Below, in pieces: positions 1 through 7,222 of a stretch of DNA of 7,258 nucleotides. A model generated the notes under the pieces. That model was not told the origin of the DNA and ran no database searches. It worked only from the letters and a program-made list of their open reading frames with translations. Position 1 is the stretch's first letter; each line of letters opens with the position of its first letter. The DNA is from Bacteroidota bacterium. GTDB taxonomy: Bacteria > Bacteroidota > Ignavibacteria > Ignavibacteriales > Ignavibacteriaceae. The stretch is from positions 1 through 7,258 of the forward strand of contig JAJYOQ010000204.1 in NCBI GenBank assembly GCA_021796135.1. The letters are read 5' to 3'. Position numbers and translations under genes: made by a program.

Positions 1-1260
1 AATGTATAGAGCTAAAAGTAACTTTTTTGTTTTATAAGTTATTAGGGTCTGCCTATTTATATTAACAACATTTACCAATGATGCAGCGTTAATAATAAAT
101 GATGGATTATGTAAGAAATAATCTCTTAAATTATTAATTCCTATCTTAGTTAGATCCACAATAGCGTTTTTTAAGCCTGTAAAATCTACTTCCCATATTG
201 AAACAGGGGCATTATTAAAAATATTTTTGAACCTGTTTTCACTTTCAAATAGTTTTTTCTCATTTTCTTTTATTAGTGTCAAATCCTGTGCAATAGTTAT
301 TGCATGTGGTTCACTATCAATATCTATTATTTTTGTCGATACCCGGCTTGGCACAAACCTTTTATCCTTAGTCAGCCATATAGTTTCAAAGTCTTTATAT
401 TCCCCATACTTTATTAGTTTATTCGTGAAAATTTCCCGATCATCCGGATTTGCCCATAAACATATTTCATCCGAAGTCTTGTTAATGACATCTTCTTTCA
501 AATAATTAAGAATTTTTAATGCTACGTCATTCATTTCAATTATTTTTCCATCCGATAATCGAGTAATTGCTATGCCATCCGGTCCAGCAAGAAATGCTTT
601 TGAGAATTTTTCCTCACTCTTTTGTAATTTAAACTTTGACCTTTTTAATATTGAAATTTGGTTTATATGTATAAGGTAAAATGAAAGAATAAATATTAAT
701 CCAAAAGAACTTAAAACCCAATAAGTAATAGTTGCATTTTTTATATAAGCGCTATTTGCTCTCACATGTTTATGAATTATGGTCTCAATTTTTTTATCTA
801 ATAAAAACAATAAACCCGCAATTCTTGTTTTAATAGCATTTTGTTTTTTTAAAGCCAGCAGGTAATATTTTTTGTTATTAATCCCGGAATTATTTAAGGA
901 CATAATGGAAATTGGAAAGTTAAGTCGTTCATTAATTAAAATATCAAGAGAGTCGCCCTCTTTTTTGAGTATACTAGCATATAAGTTATTACTTTTTATA
1001 AGCTTTAGTTCACTTCCGACTTGCTTAGAACCGTAGTTTAATTTATTTAAATTATCGTTGTTCGGATTTGATAAATAAATTTCATATGCCTTATCCAGTT
1101 TGTATTCACTGATATGCAGACTGTCTATCCTGTTTTGTTCCTTTATATCATTTAAAACTATACTATGGTTTTTTACTATATTATTATAATTTGTATAGTT
1201 TATTACTCCCATTATTATTAGTCCAATAAAGGACAAAACAAATAAAAAGTTTTCTTTCAT
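1..1260 (-). CDS. PAS-domain membrane sensor protein, probable histidine kinase (5' part only)
   Basis: An uninterrupted frame of 420 codons runs from ATG at 1260 to the left edge. An in-frame TAA sits two codons upstream (1264-1266), so this is the first possible ATG; the ribosome binding site is weak (AGAGAA). Visible order: membrane segment about residues 4-20 (FLFVLSFIGLIIMGVI), a mostly helical extracytoplasmic region about 21-175, a second membrane segment about 176-198, a short coil, PAS 1 about 215-330 (EEKFSKAFLAGPDGIAI, then IIEMNDVALKIL), and the start of PAS 2 from about 340. PAS 2 carries NAPVSIWEVDF followed by a helical insert (LRDYFLHNP), a pattern I know from PAS domains of multi-PAS histidine kinases. 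No H-box, ATPase or receiver is reached, so 'histidine kinase' is inferred from architecture and neighbours; a diguanylate cyclase or other output is possible. It follows the middle kinase on the same strand after 265 bases. No frameshift is seen. Confidence 0.88.
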   Translation of the reverse strand, partial: MKENFLFVLSFIGLIIMGVINYTNYNNIVKNHSIVLNDIKEQNRIDSLHISEYKLDKAYEIYLSNPNNDNLNKLNYGSKQVGSELKLIKSNNLYASILKKEGDSLDILINERLNFPISIMSLNNSGINNKKYYLLALKKQNAIKTRIAGLLFLLDKKIETIIHKHVRANSAYIKNATITYWVLSSFGLIFILSFYLIHINQISILKRSKFKLQKSEEKFSKAFLAGPDGIAITRLSDGKIIEMNDVALKILNYLKEDVINKTSDEICLWANPDDREIFTNKLIKYGEYKDFETIWLTKDKRFVPSRVSTKIIDIDSEPHAITIAQDLTLIKENEKKLFESENRFKNIFNNAPVSIWEVDFTGLKNAIVDLTKIGINNLRDYFLHNPSFIINAASLVNVVNINRQTLITYKTKKLLLALYI

Positions 1261-1304
1261 ACTTTATTCTCTAAATTAAGTAAAGAAATTTAAGGTTCAT
1301 AAAT

Positions 1305-1312
1305 CAAATATA
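1305..1312 (-). promoter_or_regulatory. candidate -7 promoter element for the left sensor gene
   Basis: The minus strand reads TATATTTG, an exact match to the TAnnTTTG -7 element known for the primary sigma factor of Bacteroidota. It lies 44 bases upstream of the ATG at 1260, which would give a leader of roughly 35-40 bases. The matching upstream TTG element is not well placed: the nearest TTG (1330-1328) is only 15 bases away, shorter than usual. The region is very AT-rich, so a chance match is possible. Confidence 0.35.
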
Positions 1313-1409
1313 AAAAATATAATAATGCAATAGCTCACTTTTCGCAAGTAAAATAAACCTTAGAATAAATTATTTATTTTAATCGAAACAGAAGGAACAA
1401 TCTTTTATA

Positions 1410-1434
1410 TAAGCATTCCTGCTTACTTATAAGT
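1410..1434. repeat. small inverted repeats between the middle kinase and the left sensor gene
   Basis: TAAGCA (1410-1415) and TGCTTA (1420-1425) can pair around a four-base loop, and a perfect 10-base palindrome ACTTATAAGT (1425-1434) overlaps the right arm. They lie about 90-115 bases past the stop of the middle kinase. The stem is short and no convincing T run follows on the minus strand, so this is not called a terminator; it could be a weak hairpin, a dyad binding site or chance. The rest of the 1261-1525 gap shows no gene, RNA or GC-rich hairpin that I can support. Confidence 0.25.
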
Positions 1435-1525
1435 TATAATTTGAATTCGCTTAATCATGAAGGTAATTTATTTCTCGGTTTTAGAAGTATTATTAGTGAA
1501 AATTCTGTTAGGCACCGTGGATAAT

Positions 1526-2959
1526 TTACTTAGGTATTGTAAAATAAAATGTAGTACCTGAACCAATCTTTGAATCCACCCAAATTATTCCGCCATGGTT
1601 TTCAATAACGCGTTTTACGATAGCAAGACCAATGCCGGTTCCCTCGTATTTTGACCCACTAACTGCTCTTTGGAATGGCATGAATATTTTATTAATAAAT
1701 TTATCATCTATACCAATGCCATTATCTTTGATATGGAAACGTAATTGAGGAGCCGGGTCCATAATCTCCTCATATCCAATTTCGATAATTGGAAAATCGC
1801 TATCATTATATTTAATTGCATTGGTAATCAGGTTTTTCCAGACTTGAGAGATTTGAGTTTTATCGCAATGGCATAACGGCAGTTTTTGCTTTATGTCAAA
1901 AATTACATGCTTTTGTTTAATCATATAATCTAAATCAGTAAATATATCAGCGATTATATTATCCAATGGGATTTGATCTTCTGAAATTACAGTTTTACCC
2001 GCACGTGCAAATTCTAATAAATCGTTTATGAGCAAAGCCATTCTTTTACCCGATGAAATAATTACATCAATATTTTCTTTTGCTTCATCCTCTAATTTAT
2101 CCTGATAATCTTCTTTCAGAATTTCACCAAAGCCAATAATGCCGTTAAGTGGCGATTTTAAATCATGTGCGACAATAGATGAAAAATTTTCTAATTCTTC
2201 ATAACGGCGATGAATTTCTTCAATCATTGCATTAAAAGCTATGATTAAGAGACCAACTTCATCTTTTTCCTTAGTTTCAATGTGAGCCGAAAAATCTTTG
2301 TGTGTAATTCTTTCGGCAATTTTGACTAATTCCAAAATGCGTTTTGAAATTTTTTGCATAGTAAGGTAGATAACGAGAAGTGATATTATAAATGCTAATA
2401 AAGAAAGGCTTATAACAACAATAAGAATATTTGATCTACTTTTATTTACTGTTGATTTTACCAGGCTAACATTAGCTTTAACACTATCATAAATAACGGT
2501 TACTTCTTTGTCAATATTTGATCCGTATGGATTATCCATTTCTTCCATTAGAGAGGCAGCTTTGGGATTAGTTTGGATTTTATTTAATTGAAATATCTTT
2601 TTAGAAATAATATTTATTTTATAAACATTTTCAATGGCAAGTTGAAGTTGATTATGCTCAAACGGAGTTAAATTGATTTGATTAAGCTTGCTGATTTTGT
2701 CATTTACAATATTTTTAAGACTGTCAAAATTTTCTATATAAGTTGATTTCCCGGTAATAATATAATCATGTGGGCACATTAAAAGCTCATTTACGCTTGA
2801 TTGTAGTTCGGCTGACAATCTCTGTTTATTAGTTCCTTTTTCTAATTTTATTATATTATTATTTGTATTATAAAGTTCAACTAGAAATAGTATGTTAACA
2901 ATAACCAACAGCATAAGAATAGATAAAAATGCAAATGCAATTTTTTTTGTAATAGACAT
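1526..2959 (-). CDS. membrane sensor histidine kinase (HAMP-HisKA-HATPase_c)
   Basis: This 477-residue inner-membrane kinase would autophosphorylate on histidine and pass phosphate to a response regulator not seen here. Domains: membrane segment 7-28; extracytoplasmic helical sensor 29-176, resembling four-helix-bundle sensors (CPHDYIITG at 62-70); second membrane segment 178-200; HAMP 200-253; HisKA with H-box VAHDLKSPL (phospho-acceptor H265); HATPase_c with N box N377/N380, G1 box DNGIGID from D412, F box F426/F429 and G2 box GTGIGLA from G440. All catalytic motifs look intact, and the protein ends just after the ATPase fold (FYFTIPK). The H-box style (AHDLKSPL) is the phytochrome/bacteriophytochrome-like type and differs from the SHELRTPL of the upstream hybrid kinase. 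ATG at 2959 is preferred over an in-frame TTG at 2974 because AAAGGA lies six bases before the ATG, inside the extended reading. It starts 36 bases after the hybrid kinase stop, so cotranscription is likely. The ligand is unknown. Confidence 0.95.
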   Translation of the reverse strand: MSITKKIAFAFLSILMLLVIVNILFLVELYNTNNNIIKLEKGTNKQRLSAELQSSVNELLMCPHDYIITGKSTYIENFDSLKNIVNDKISKLNQINLTPFEHNQLQLAIENVYKINIISKKIFQLNKIQTNPKAASLMEEMDNPYGSNIDKEVTVIYDSVKANVSLVKSTVNKSRSNILIVVISLSLLAFIISLLVIYLTMQKISKRILELVKIAERITHKDFSAHIETKEKDEVGLLIIAFNAMIEEIHRRYEELENFSSIVAHDLKSPLNGIIGFGEILKEDYQDKLEDEAKENIDVIISSGKRMALLINDLLEFARAGKTVISEDQIPLDNIIADIFTDLDYMIKQKHVIFDIKQKLPLCHCDKTQISQVWKNLITNAIKYNDSDFPIIEIGYEEIMDPAPQLRFHIKDNGIGIDDKFINKIFMPFQRAVSGSKYEGTGIGLAIVKRVIENHGGIIWVDSKIGSGTTFYFTIPK

Positions 2960-2965
2960 GCTATT

Positions 2966-2971
2966 TCCTTT
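2966..2971 (-). promoter_or_regulatory. ribosome binding site fixing the middle kinase start at 2959
   Basis: AAAGGA on the minus strand, followed by a six-base spacer (AATAGC) and ATG at 2959. If translation began at the in-frame TTG at 2974, this site would be inside the coding sequence and the TTG would have no comparable site in front of it. It is the clearest Shine-Dalgarno among the three kinase genes. Confidence 0.7.
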
Positions 2972-2995
2972 CAAAATAAGAACTCTTGTATTTAG

Positions 2996-5900
2996 TTATG
3001 AAGTATGGCTATCTTTTAAAGCTTTTTGAATAAGATCTATTAATTCGTTTTTGGTAAAGGGCTTAGAAAGGTAATGAGTACAGCCGGCTTTTAAAAACTC
3101 TTCTTTATCGCCGCTCATAGCAAATGCTGTAAATGCGATTATTGGAACATTTGAATATTCTCTTAAAAGTTTGATTTCCTTTGCTGCATCTAAACCGCTT
3201 TTACCTTTCCCAAGATTTATATCCATCAGAATTGCTGAATATTTTTTTTGTTTAGCCATTTGAATTGCAGCCTCAGCTTTTTTACAGGAATCGATTTTAA
3301 ATTGATTAGATAAAAATAATTCGGTAACTGATGCAGATATCTGATCATCCTCAACTAATAATATATCCGGGATTATTTTATTGTCCGAGCTTTCAATATC
3401 ATTATTAGGTTCTATTTTTAAAGGGCTTTCATTAATAGCTTCAAAAGTTAGTTGAGACTCCGGATTATAATTTATAACAGGGAGTATAACAGTAAAAGTC
3501 GAACCGCGGCCAACCTCACTTTCTACTGAAATATAACCGCCCAATTTTTCTGCCAATTTTTTGCTAATAGTTAAGCCTAAACCGGTACCTTCAAACGATC
3601 TTGATAAACCTTCGCTTGCCTGGCGAAATTCATCAAAAATAATTTCTTGATCTTCTTTAGAAATGCCAATTCCTGTATCAGTTATTTTAATAAACAGCCA
3701 ATTTTTCTGTTCCTCCTGTACTTGAAATATTTTCACAATGACGCCGCCATGATTAGTGTATTTAATTGCATTGCTTAAAAGATTACTTACAATCTCATAG
3801 AGGAATTCTTTATCAAGATAAACTTCCAATTCATCATAAACAGAATCTAAATTTAAATAAATATCTTTTCCTTTAGCATTAGCTTTCCAGATTGTTATTA
3901 ATTCATTTAATACTTCCATTACATCAAAATTTTCAAAATGACTATCAAGTTTTTCAGATTCAATCTTAGATATTTGAAGAATTTGATTTAGTGTGTTAAG
4001 TAATCTATTACCGCTAACATTAATAGTATTAGCCATATCGAAAAGCGGGGATTCACCCAATTCTTCCTTCAGGAGATCAGAAAATCCTAAAATTCCGATA
4101 AGAGGCGTTCTAAGCTCGTGACTCATATTAGCAAAGAAATTCGATTTTGCACGAGTCAATTCCTCAGCTTTATTTTTTGCTGTTATTAATGAAATTTCAG
4201 CCAATTTTTTATTTGTTATATCTTCAGCAATGCCTACATATCTATATACATTACCTTCCTTATTTTTGACAGGGAAAGCCTTGCTTTGAACCCATTTTAT
4301 AGTGCCGTCTTTACATATAACTCGATATTCAATATCAAAAATTGAAAAATTCTTAGAGGCATTAATTCGGGCTTCTTTTACCAAATTCCGGTCATCTGAG
4401 AAAATATATTGAAAATATATTTCGGGATTTGAAAGTAATTCTTCAGCGCCCCTTCCGAATATTCTTTCATAACCAGGGCTTATGTACAGAATATCATGAA
4501 AGTTAGCGGCATAATAATATATTATAATTGAAATATTCTCTTCAAGATTACGAAATCGTTCTTCATTTTCTTTGAGCTGTTCTGTTGCTTTTTGAAGCTC
4601 AGTTATATCAATAATTACAGATCGAAAACCAATAGGCATTTCATCGGATAATATATAATCAGAATATATAATGATTGGGAAGAGTTTTCCGTCTTTAAGC
4701 ATAGCCGTATACTGAGTACCAACATTTTTTAATTCTCCGGAAATCAATTTTTGAAGGTTTGATTTGGCATAAGGAATATCATCCGGATATAGAAAATCAA
4801 ATACATTTATTCCATTTCTAATTTCATCTGGATTTAAATTAAATGTTTTCATACCGATTTGATTTACGTAATTGACTTTTCCTTCAAAATCAAATTCGAC
4901 TATTGTTTGAGGTAGAAATTCTGCAAGATACCTGTATTTTTTTTCACTTTGCTCAATTTTTCTTTGATTTATTTTTAATTCAGTTATATCCTCATGTTTT
5001 ACCACTAAGCGAAGAGGTCCCTCACCAATAAAGCGAGAGATTGTTGCAAGGCACCAAACCTGAGAATTATTTCTTAGGAAGGAATGCTCCATGCTTAATG
5101 AATTCACTTTTCCCGAACTAACTTCTTTAATCAATTCAATTAATTTATATCCTTCTTCATGTAGAGATGATAATTTTGATTCTAGAGATTTTAAATAATT
5201 CTCACCTTTGGGGAAAATCAAAGGGTTAAAGGATCTTTGAATAATGGAATCATCCCAAGATTTATTTGTTTCAATAATATTATAGTTTTCATCTAAGACG
5301 GCTACACGCGACCAAATAGAATTAAGAGTTTCTTTAGCAAACCGCTCGGATTCTAATAATGATCTTAAGATATTATGGTTTTCATTTTGTATCCTAATAG
5401 AATTAATGCCAAAGGAAAGGTCGTCCGCCAATTCTTTTAGTAAAGATATTTCTTCTGTATTAAATATTTCTATTTCAGTAGAAAAAATAGTCAAAGCTCC
5501 GTAAGTATCGTTGTGTATAATAAGAGGTAAAGATATTATAGAGTTTATTCCCATAGCTTTAGCAAATTCAAAGTACGGAATTTCATTTCTTTCTTTTGAA
5601 ATATCATTAATTGTATGTAAGCGGCTTTCTCTAATAGTGTTTCCAATCGGGCAGAACGGAGACCCATCATCTGCCCAGGTAAAACTGACTTTATCTAATG
5701 TATCCTGTGAAACCCCGCTGCTTGCGACAATTTTAATTGATTTATTTTCGTCATAAATTTTTAGTCCTACAATAGCAAATAAATATCCTTCTGCATCTAC
5801 AATTATTTTACATATTTTTGAATAAAGATCAGGTTCCTGGTCGATGTGAATAATTGCTTGATTGCACTCACTTATTGCTCTTAAAGATCTATTAGAACGA

Positions 5901-7006
5901 TAAAGATTTGCTTTAGTTTTTTCTTGCTCGCCATCATATTTTTCAATTGATTGAGCCATTTCATCAAAAATTGCTGCAAGCTGTCCAATTTCTCCTTTAA
6001 GATTTTTTAAGCCTGTCCGTGAGGTATAGTGATTTTCTTTTATAAGATTTGCTGCAGCTATAATTTTGTTAACCGGTTTCAATACTGACTGAATTGCTCC
6101 GACAATAGAAATAATTATTGAAATAATTATAAGAAAAATAAACCAGGGTAATATCTCATTTAATATCGTATCCTTAATGTCCAGAGCTTCCGTTCTCGGG
6201 ACGCCTATAAACAAATAGTTATCAGCCTTAAATAATGGGCTAAAATATTTAACACAGGTAAAAATATAATTCCTTCCAAATACAGGAATCATAACTAAAT
6301 CATTTAATTTCCCGTTAAATTTTGATTTAAGAAAACCATTCTTAAAAAGTTGAGTGTTTAAAAATTTTGTATTATCGGGATAAAAGCAAAAAACATTCCC
6401 GGAAGTATCCGTCTCTGCAATTATTGATCTTTGGGAATACTCACTGTTAAGAAAGCTCTGTTGATTTGCCAGAGAATCAACATTAATAATAACGAAAGAG
6501 ACGTCCTCGTGATGAGAATTCTTTTCATGAATTAAATGAACTATAATGATAGTTGAATCATTTATAACCTTGCTTAAAAGGCGATTATAACTTCGGGAGA
6601 TATCAAGTGCCGATTTGTTTTTCAGATAGCTAACTTCTTCATTTGAAAGAGAAAATGCGCTTTGAAATTTATTATCAATTGAATTATAAACCCCAATATT
6701 TTGAAATTCCGGAAATGAATAAGTCAAATCCTTAAATAATTGCTCTTCTTTTGTTATACTTATATTACTTAATGACTCAATATAGGATATACTTTCCAGA
6801 ACTTTATGAGTGCCCAATACTATGTTCTTTTCATTCTGGGCAATTAAAACTGATTGGCTGTAGGCGTCGTTTTTTACTTCTTGAATGGAGATATTTTGTA
6901 AATCAGTACGAATCTTGAGAAATAAAATAATGAATGGGAGGGAGATTATAATAATAATCAAAAATATTTTAAGCTTTAAACTATAAGGATCAATAATCGA
7001 TTTCAT
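2996..7006 (-). CDS. hybrid sensor histidine kinase, Cache-like sensor-HAMP-GAF-PAS3-HisKA-HATPase-REC
   Basis: A 1336-residue membrane hybrid kinase. Order: membrane segment 12-30; extracytoplasmic sensor about 31-283 of dCache-like size; membrane segment 285-308; HAMP about 305-358; GAF about 372-540 (WADDGSPF, then TIRESRLHTINDI, SLPLIIHNDTYGALTIFS); a weak PAS about 555-678; PAS 687-803 (LPQTIVEFDFEGKVNYVN); PAS/PAC 815-932 (IKWVQSKAFPV); HisKA with SHELRTPL (phospho-acceptor H963); HATPase_c with N1075/N1079, G1 box from D1110 (DTGIGI), FDEF at 1124-1127, G2 box GTGLGL from G1140; a low-complexity linker about 1178-1210; receiver 1213-1333 with E1219/D1220/D1221, phospho-acceptor D1262, T1293 and K1315. 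Every catalytic position expected for autophosphorylation and transfer to the fused receiver is present. No Hpt domain is fused, so an onward relay would need a separate protein. The ATG has no close Shine-Dalgarno; an in-frame TGA upstream and no other ATG between support it. It is first in the minus-strand cluster. Its signal is unknown: the GAF and PAS domains show no diagnostic cofactor residue that I can identify. Confidence 0.96.
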   Translation of the reverse strand: MKSIIDPYSLKLKIFLIIIIISLPFIILFLKIRTDLQNISIQEVKNDAYSQSVLIAQNEKNIVLGTHKVLESISYIESLSNISITKEEQLFKDLTYSFPEFQNIGVYNSIDNKFQSAFSLSNEEVSYLKNKSALDISRSYNRLLSKVINDSTIIIVHLIHEKNSHHEDVSFVIINVDSLANQQSFLNSEYSQRSIIAETDTSGNVFCFYPDNTKFLNTQLFKNGFLKSKFNGKLNDLVMIPVFGRNYIFTCVKYFSPLFKADNYLFIGVPRTEALDIKDTILNEILPWFIFLIIISIIISIVGAIQSVLKPVNKIIAAANLIKENHYTSRTGLKNLKGEIGQLAAIFDEMAQSIEKYDGEQEKTKANLYRSNRSLRAISECNQAIIHIDQEPDLYSKICKIIVDAEGYLFAIVGLKIYDENKSIKIVASSGVSQDTLDKVSFTWADDGSPFCPIGNTIRESRLHTINDISKERNEIPYFEFAKAMGINSIISLPLIIHNDTYGALTIFSTEIEIFNTEEISLLKELADDLSFGINSIRIQNENHNILRSLLESERFAKETLNSIWSRVAVLDENYNIIETNKSWDDSIIQRSFNPLIFPKGENYLKSLESKLSSLHEEGYKLIELIKEVSSGKVNSLSMEHSFLRNNSQVWCLATISRFIGEGPLRLVVKHEDITELKINQRKIEQSEKKYRYLAEFLPQTIVEFDFEGKVNYVNQIGMKTFNLNPDEIRNGINVFDFLYPDDIPYAKSNLQKLISGELKNVGTQYTAMLKDGKLFPIIIYSDYILSDEMPIGFRSVIIDITELQKATEQLKENEERFRNLEENISIIIYYYAANFHDILYISPGYERIFGRGAEELLSNPEIYFQYIFSDDRNLVKEARINASKNFSIFDIEYRVICKDGTIKWVQSKAFPVKNKEGNVYRYVGIAEDITNKKLAEISLITAKNKAEELTRAKSNFFANMSHELRTPLIGILGFSDLLKEELGESPLFDMANTINVSGNRLLNTLNQILQISKIESEKLDSHFENFDVMEVLNELITIWKANAKGKDIYLNLDSVYDELEVYLDKEFLYEIVSNLLSNAIKYTNHGGVIVKIFQVQEEQKNWLFIKITDTGIGISKEDQEIIFDEFRQASEGLSRSFEGTGLGLTISKKLAEKLGGYISVESEVGRGSTFTVILPVINYNPESQLTFEAINESPLKIEPNNDIESSDNKIIPDILLVEDDQISASVTELFLSNQFKIDSCKKAEAAIQMAKQKKYSAILMDINLGKGKSGLDAAKEIKLLREYSNVPIIAFTAFAMSGDKEEFLKAGCTHYLSKPFTKNELIDLIQKALKDSHTS

Positions 7007-7043
7007 ATTGTAAAAAATTATATATAAATCAGTCCCCCTTTTT

Positions 7044-7052
7044 CAAAGTATA
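7044..7052 (-). promoter_or_regulatory. weak promoter candidate for the hybrid kinase gene
   Basis: The minus strand reads TATACTTTG, 38 bases before the ATG at 7006. TATACT resembles a sigma-70 -10 box, and the whole resembles the Bacteroidota TAnnTTTG element with one extra base. No good upstream partner box is seen. A GGGGG run just downstream lies about 30 bases before the start codon, too far to act as its ribosome binding site. Confidence 0.22.
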
Positions 7053-7149
7053 AGAAATACATTATTTAATATGCGGAAGCTAGAGAATGTATGCATTATT
7101 TCAAAATTAATATTTTAATTATTTAAAATTTCGCATTGGATCAAAAATA

Positions 7150-7202
7150 AGGTAACCGAAGCAGACTTGTAAAATAGTCGTTAGGTCATAATATAGGTAA
7201 CC
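7150..7202 (+). repeat. AGGTAACC direct repeat upstream of the probable transposase
   Basis: AGGTAACC occurs at 7150-7157 and again at 7195-7202, 45 bases apart, with related flanks (ATAAGGTAACCGAA and ATATAGGTAACCCAA). Partial copies follow the same theme: AGGTCATA at 7183-7190 and AGGTTAT at 7214-7220. Repeated short motifs just before a transposase start are what a transposase-binding terminus of an insertion sequence can look like; that reading is inference, because the other end is not in the window. Confidence 0.4.
7167..7194 (+). promoter_or_regulatory. weak promoter candidate for the right-edge gene
   Basis: TTGTAA (7167-7172) and TAATAT (7189-7194) are 16 bases apart and loosely match -35 and -10 boxes; CATAAT (7187-7192) is a better -10 but leaves too short a gap. 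Transcription would begin close to 7200, leaving a leader of about 20 bases. The match is modest in a very AT-rich stretch. Confidence 0.2.
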
Positions 7203-7211
7203 CAAAAATAT

Positions 7212-7216
7212 GAAGG
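7212..7216 (+). promoter_or_regulatory. ribosome binding site of the right-edge gene
   Basis: GAAGG followed by a six-base spacer (TTATCT) and ATG at 7223. An in-frame TGA at 7211-7213 rules out an earlier start in this frame. This site supports a real gene start even though only 36 coding bases are visible. Confidence 0.55.
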
Positions 7217-7222
7217 TTATCT

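Noticed and set aside
227..505. Plus-strand open frame of 92 codons
   Set aside because: It lies wholly antisense to the partial PAS sensor gene, whose minus-strand frame has clear domain sequence; the plus-strand translation is Ser/Ile/Phe-rich with no recognisable motif.
1423..1458. 11-codon minus-strand frame in the gap between the middle kinase and the left sensor gene
   Set aside because: Too short, without ribosome binding site or any known leader-peptide character.
5511..5756. Plus-strand open frame of 81 codons
   Set aside because: It is antisense to the GAF region of the hybrid kinase and shows no recognisable domain or ribosome binding site.
7112..7129. AT-only inverted repeat (ATTTTAA and TTAAAAT around TTAT)
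   Set aside because: Composed only of A and T in a low-complexity stretch; such dyads are expected by chance, and there is no GC stem or T tract to make it a terminator.
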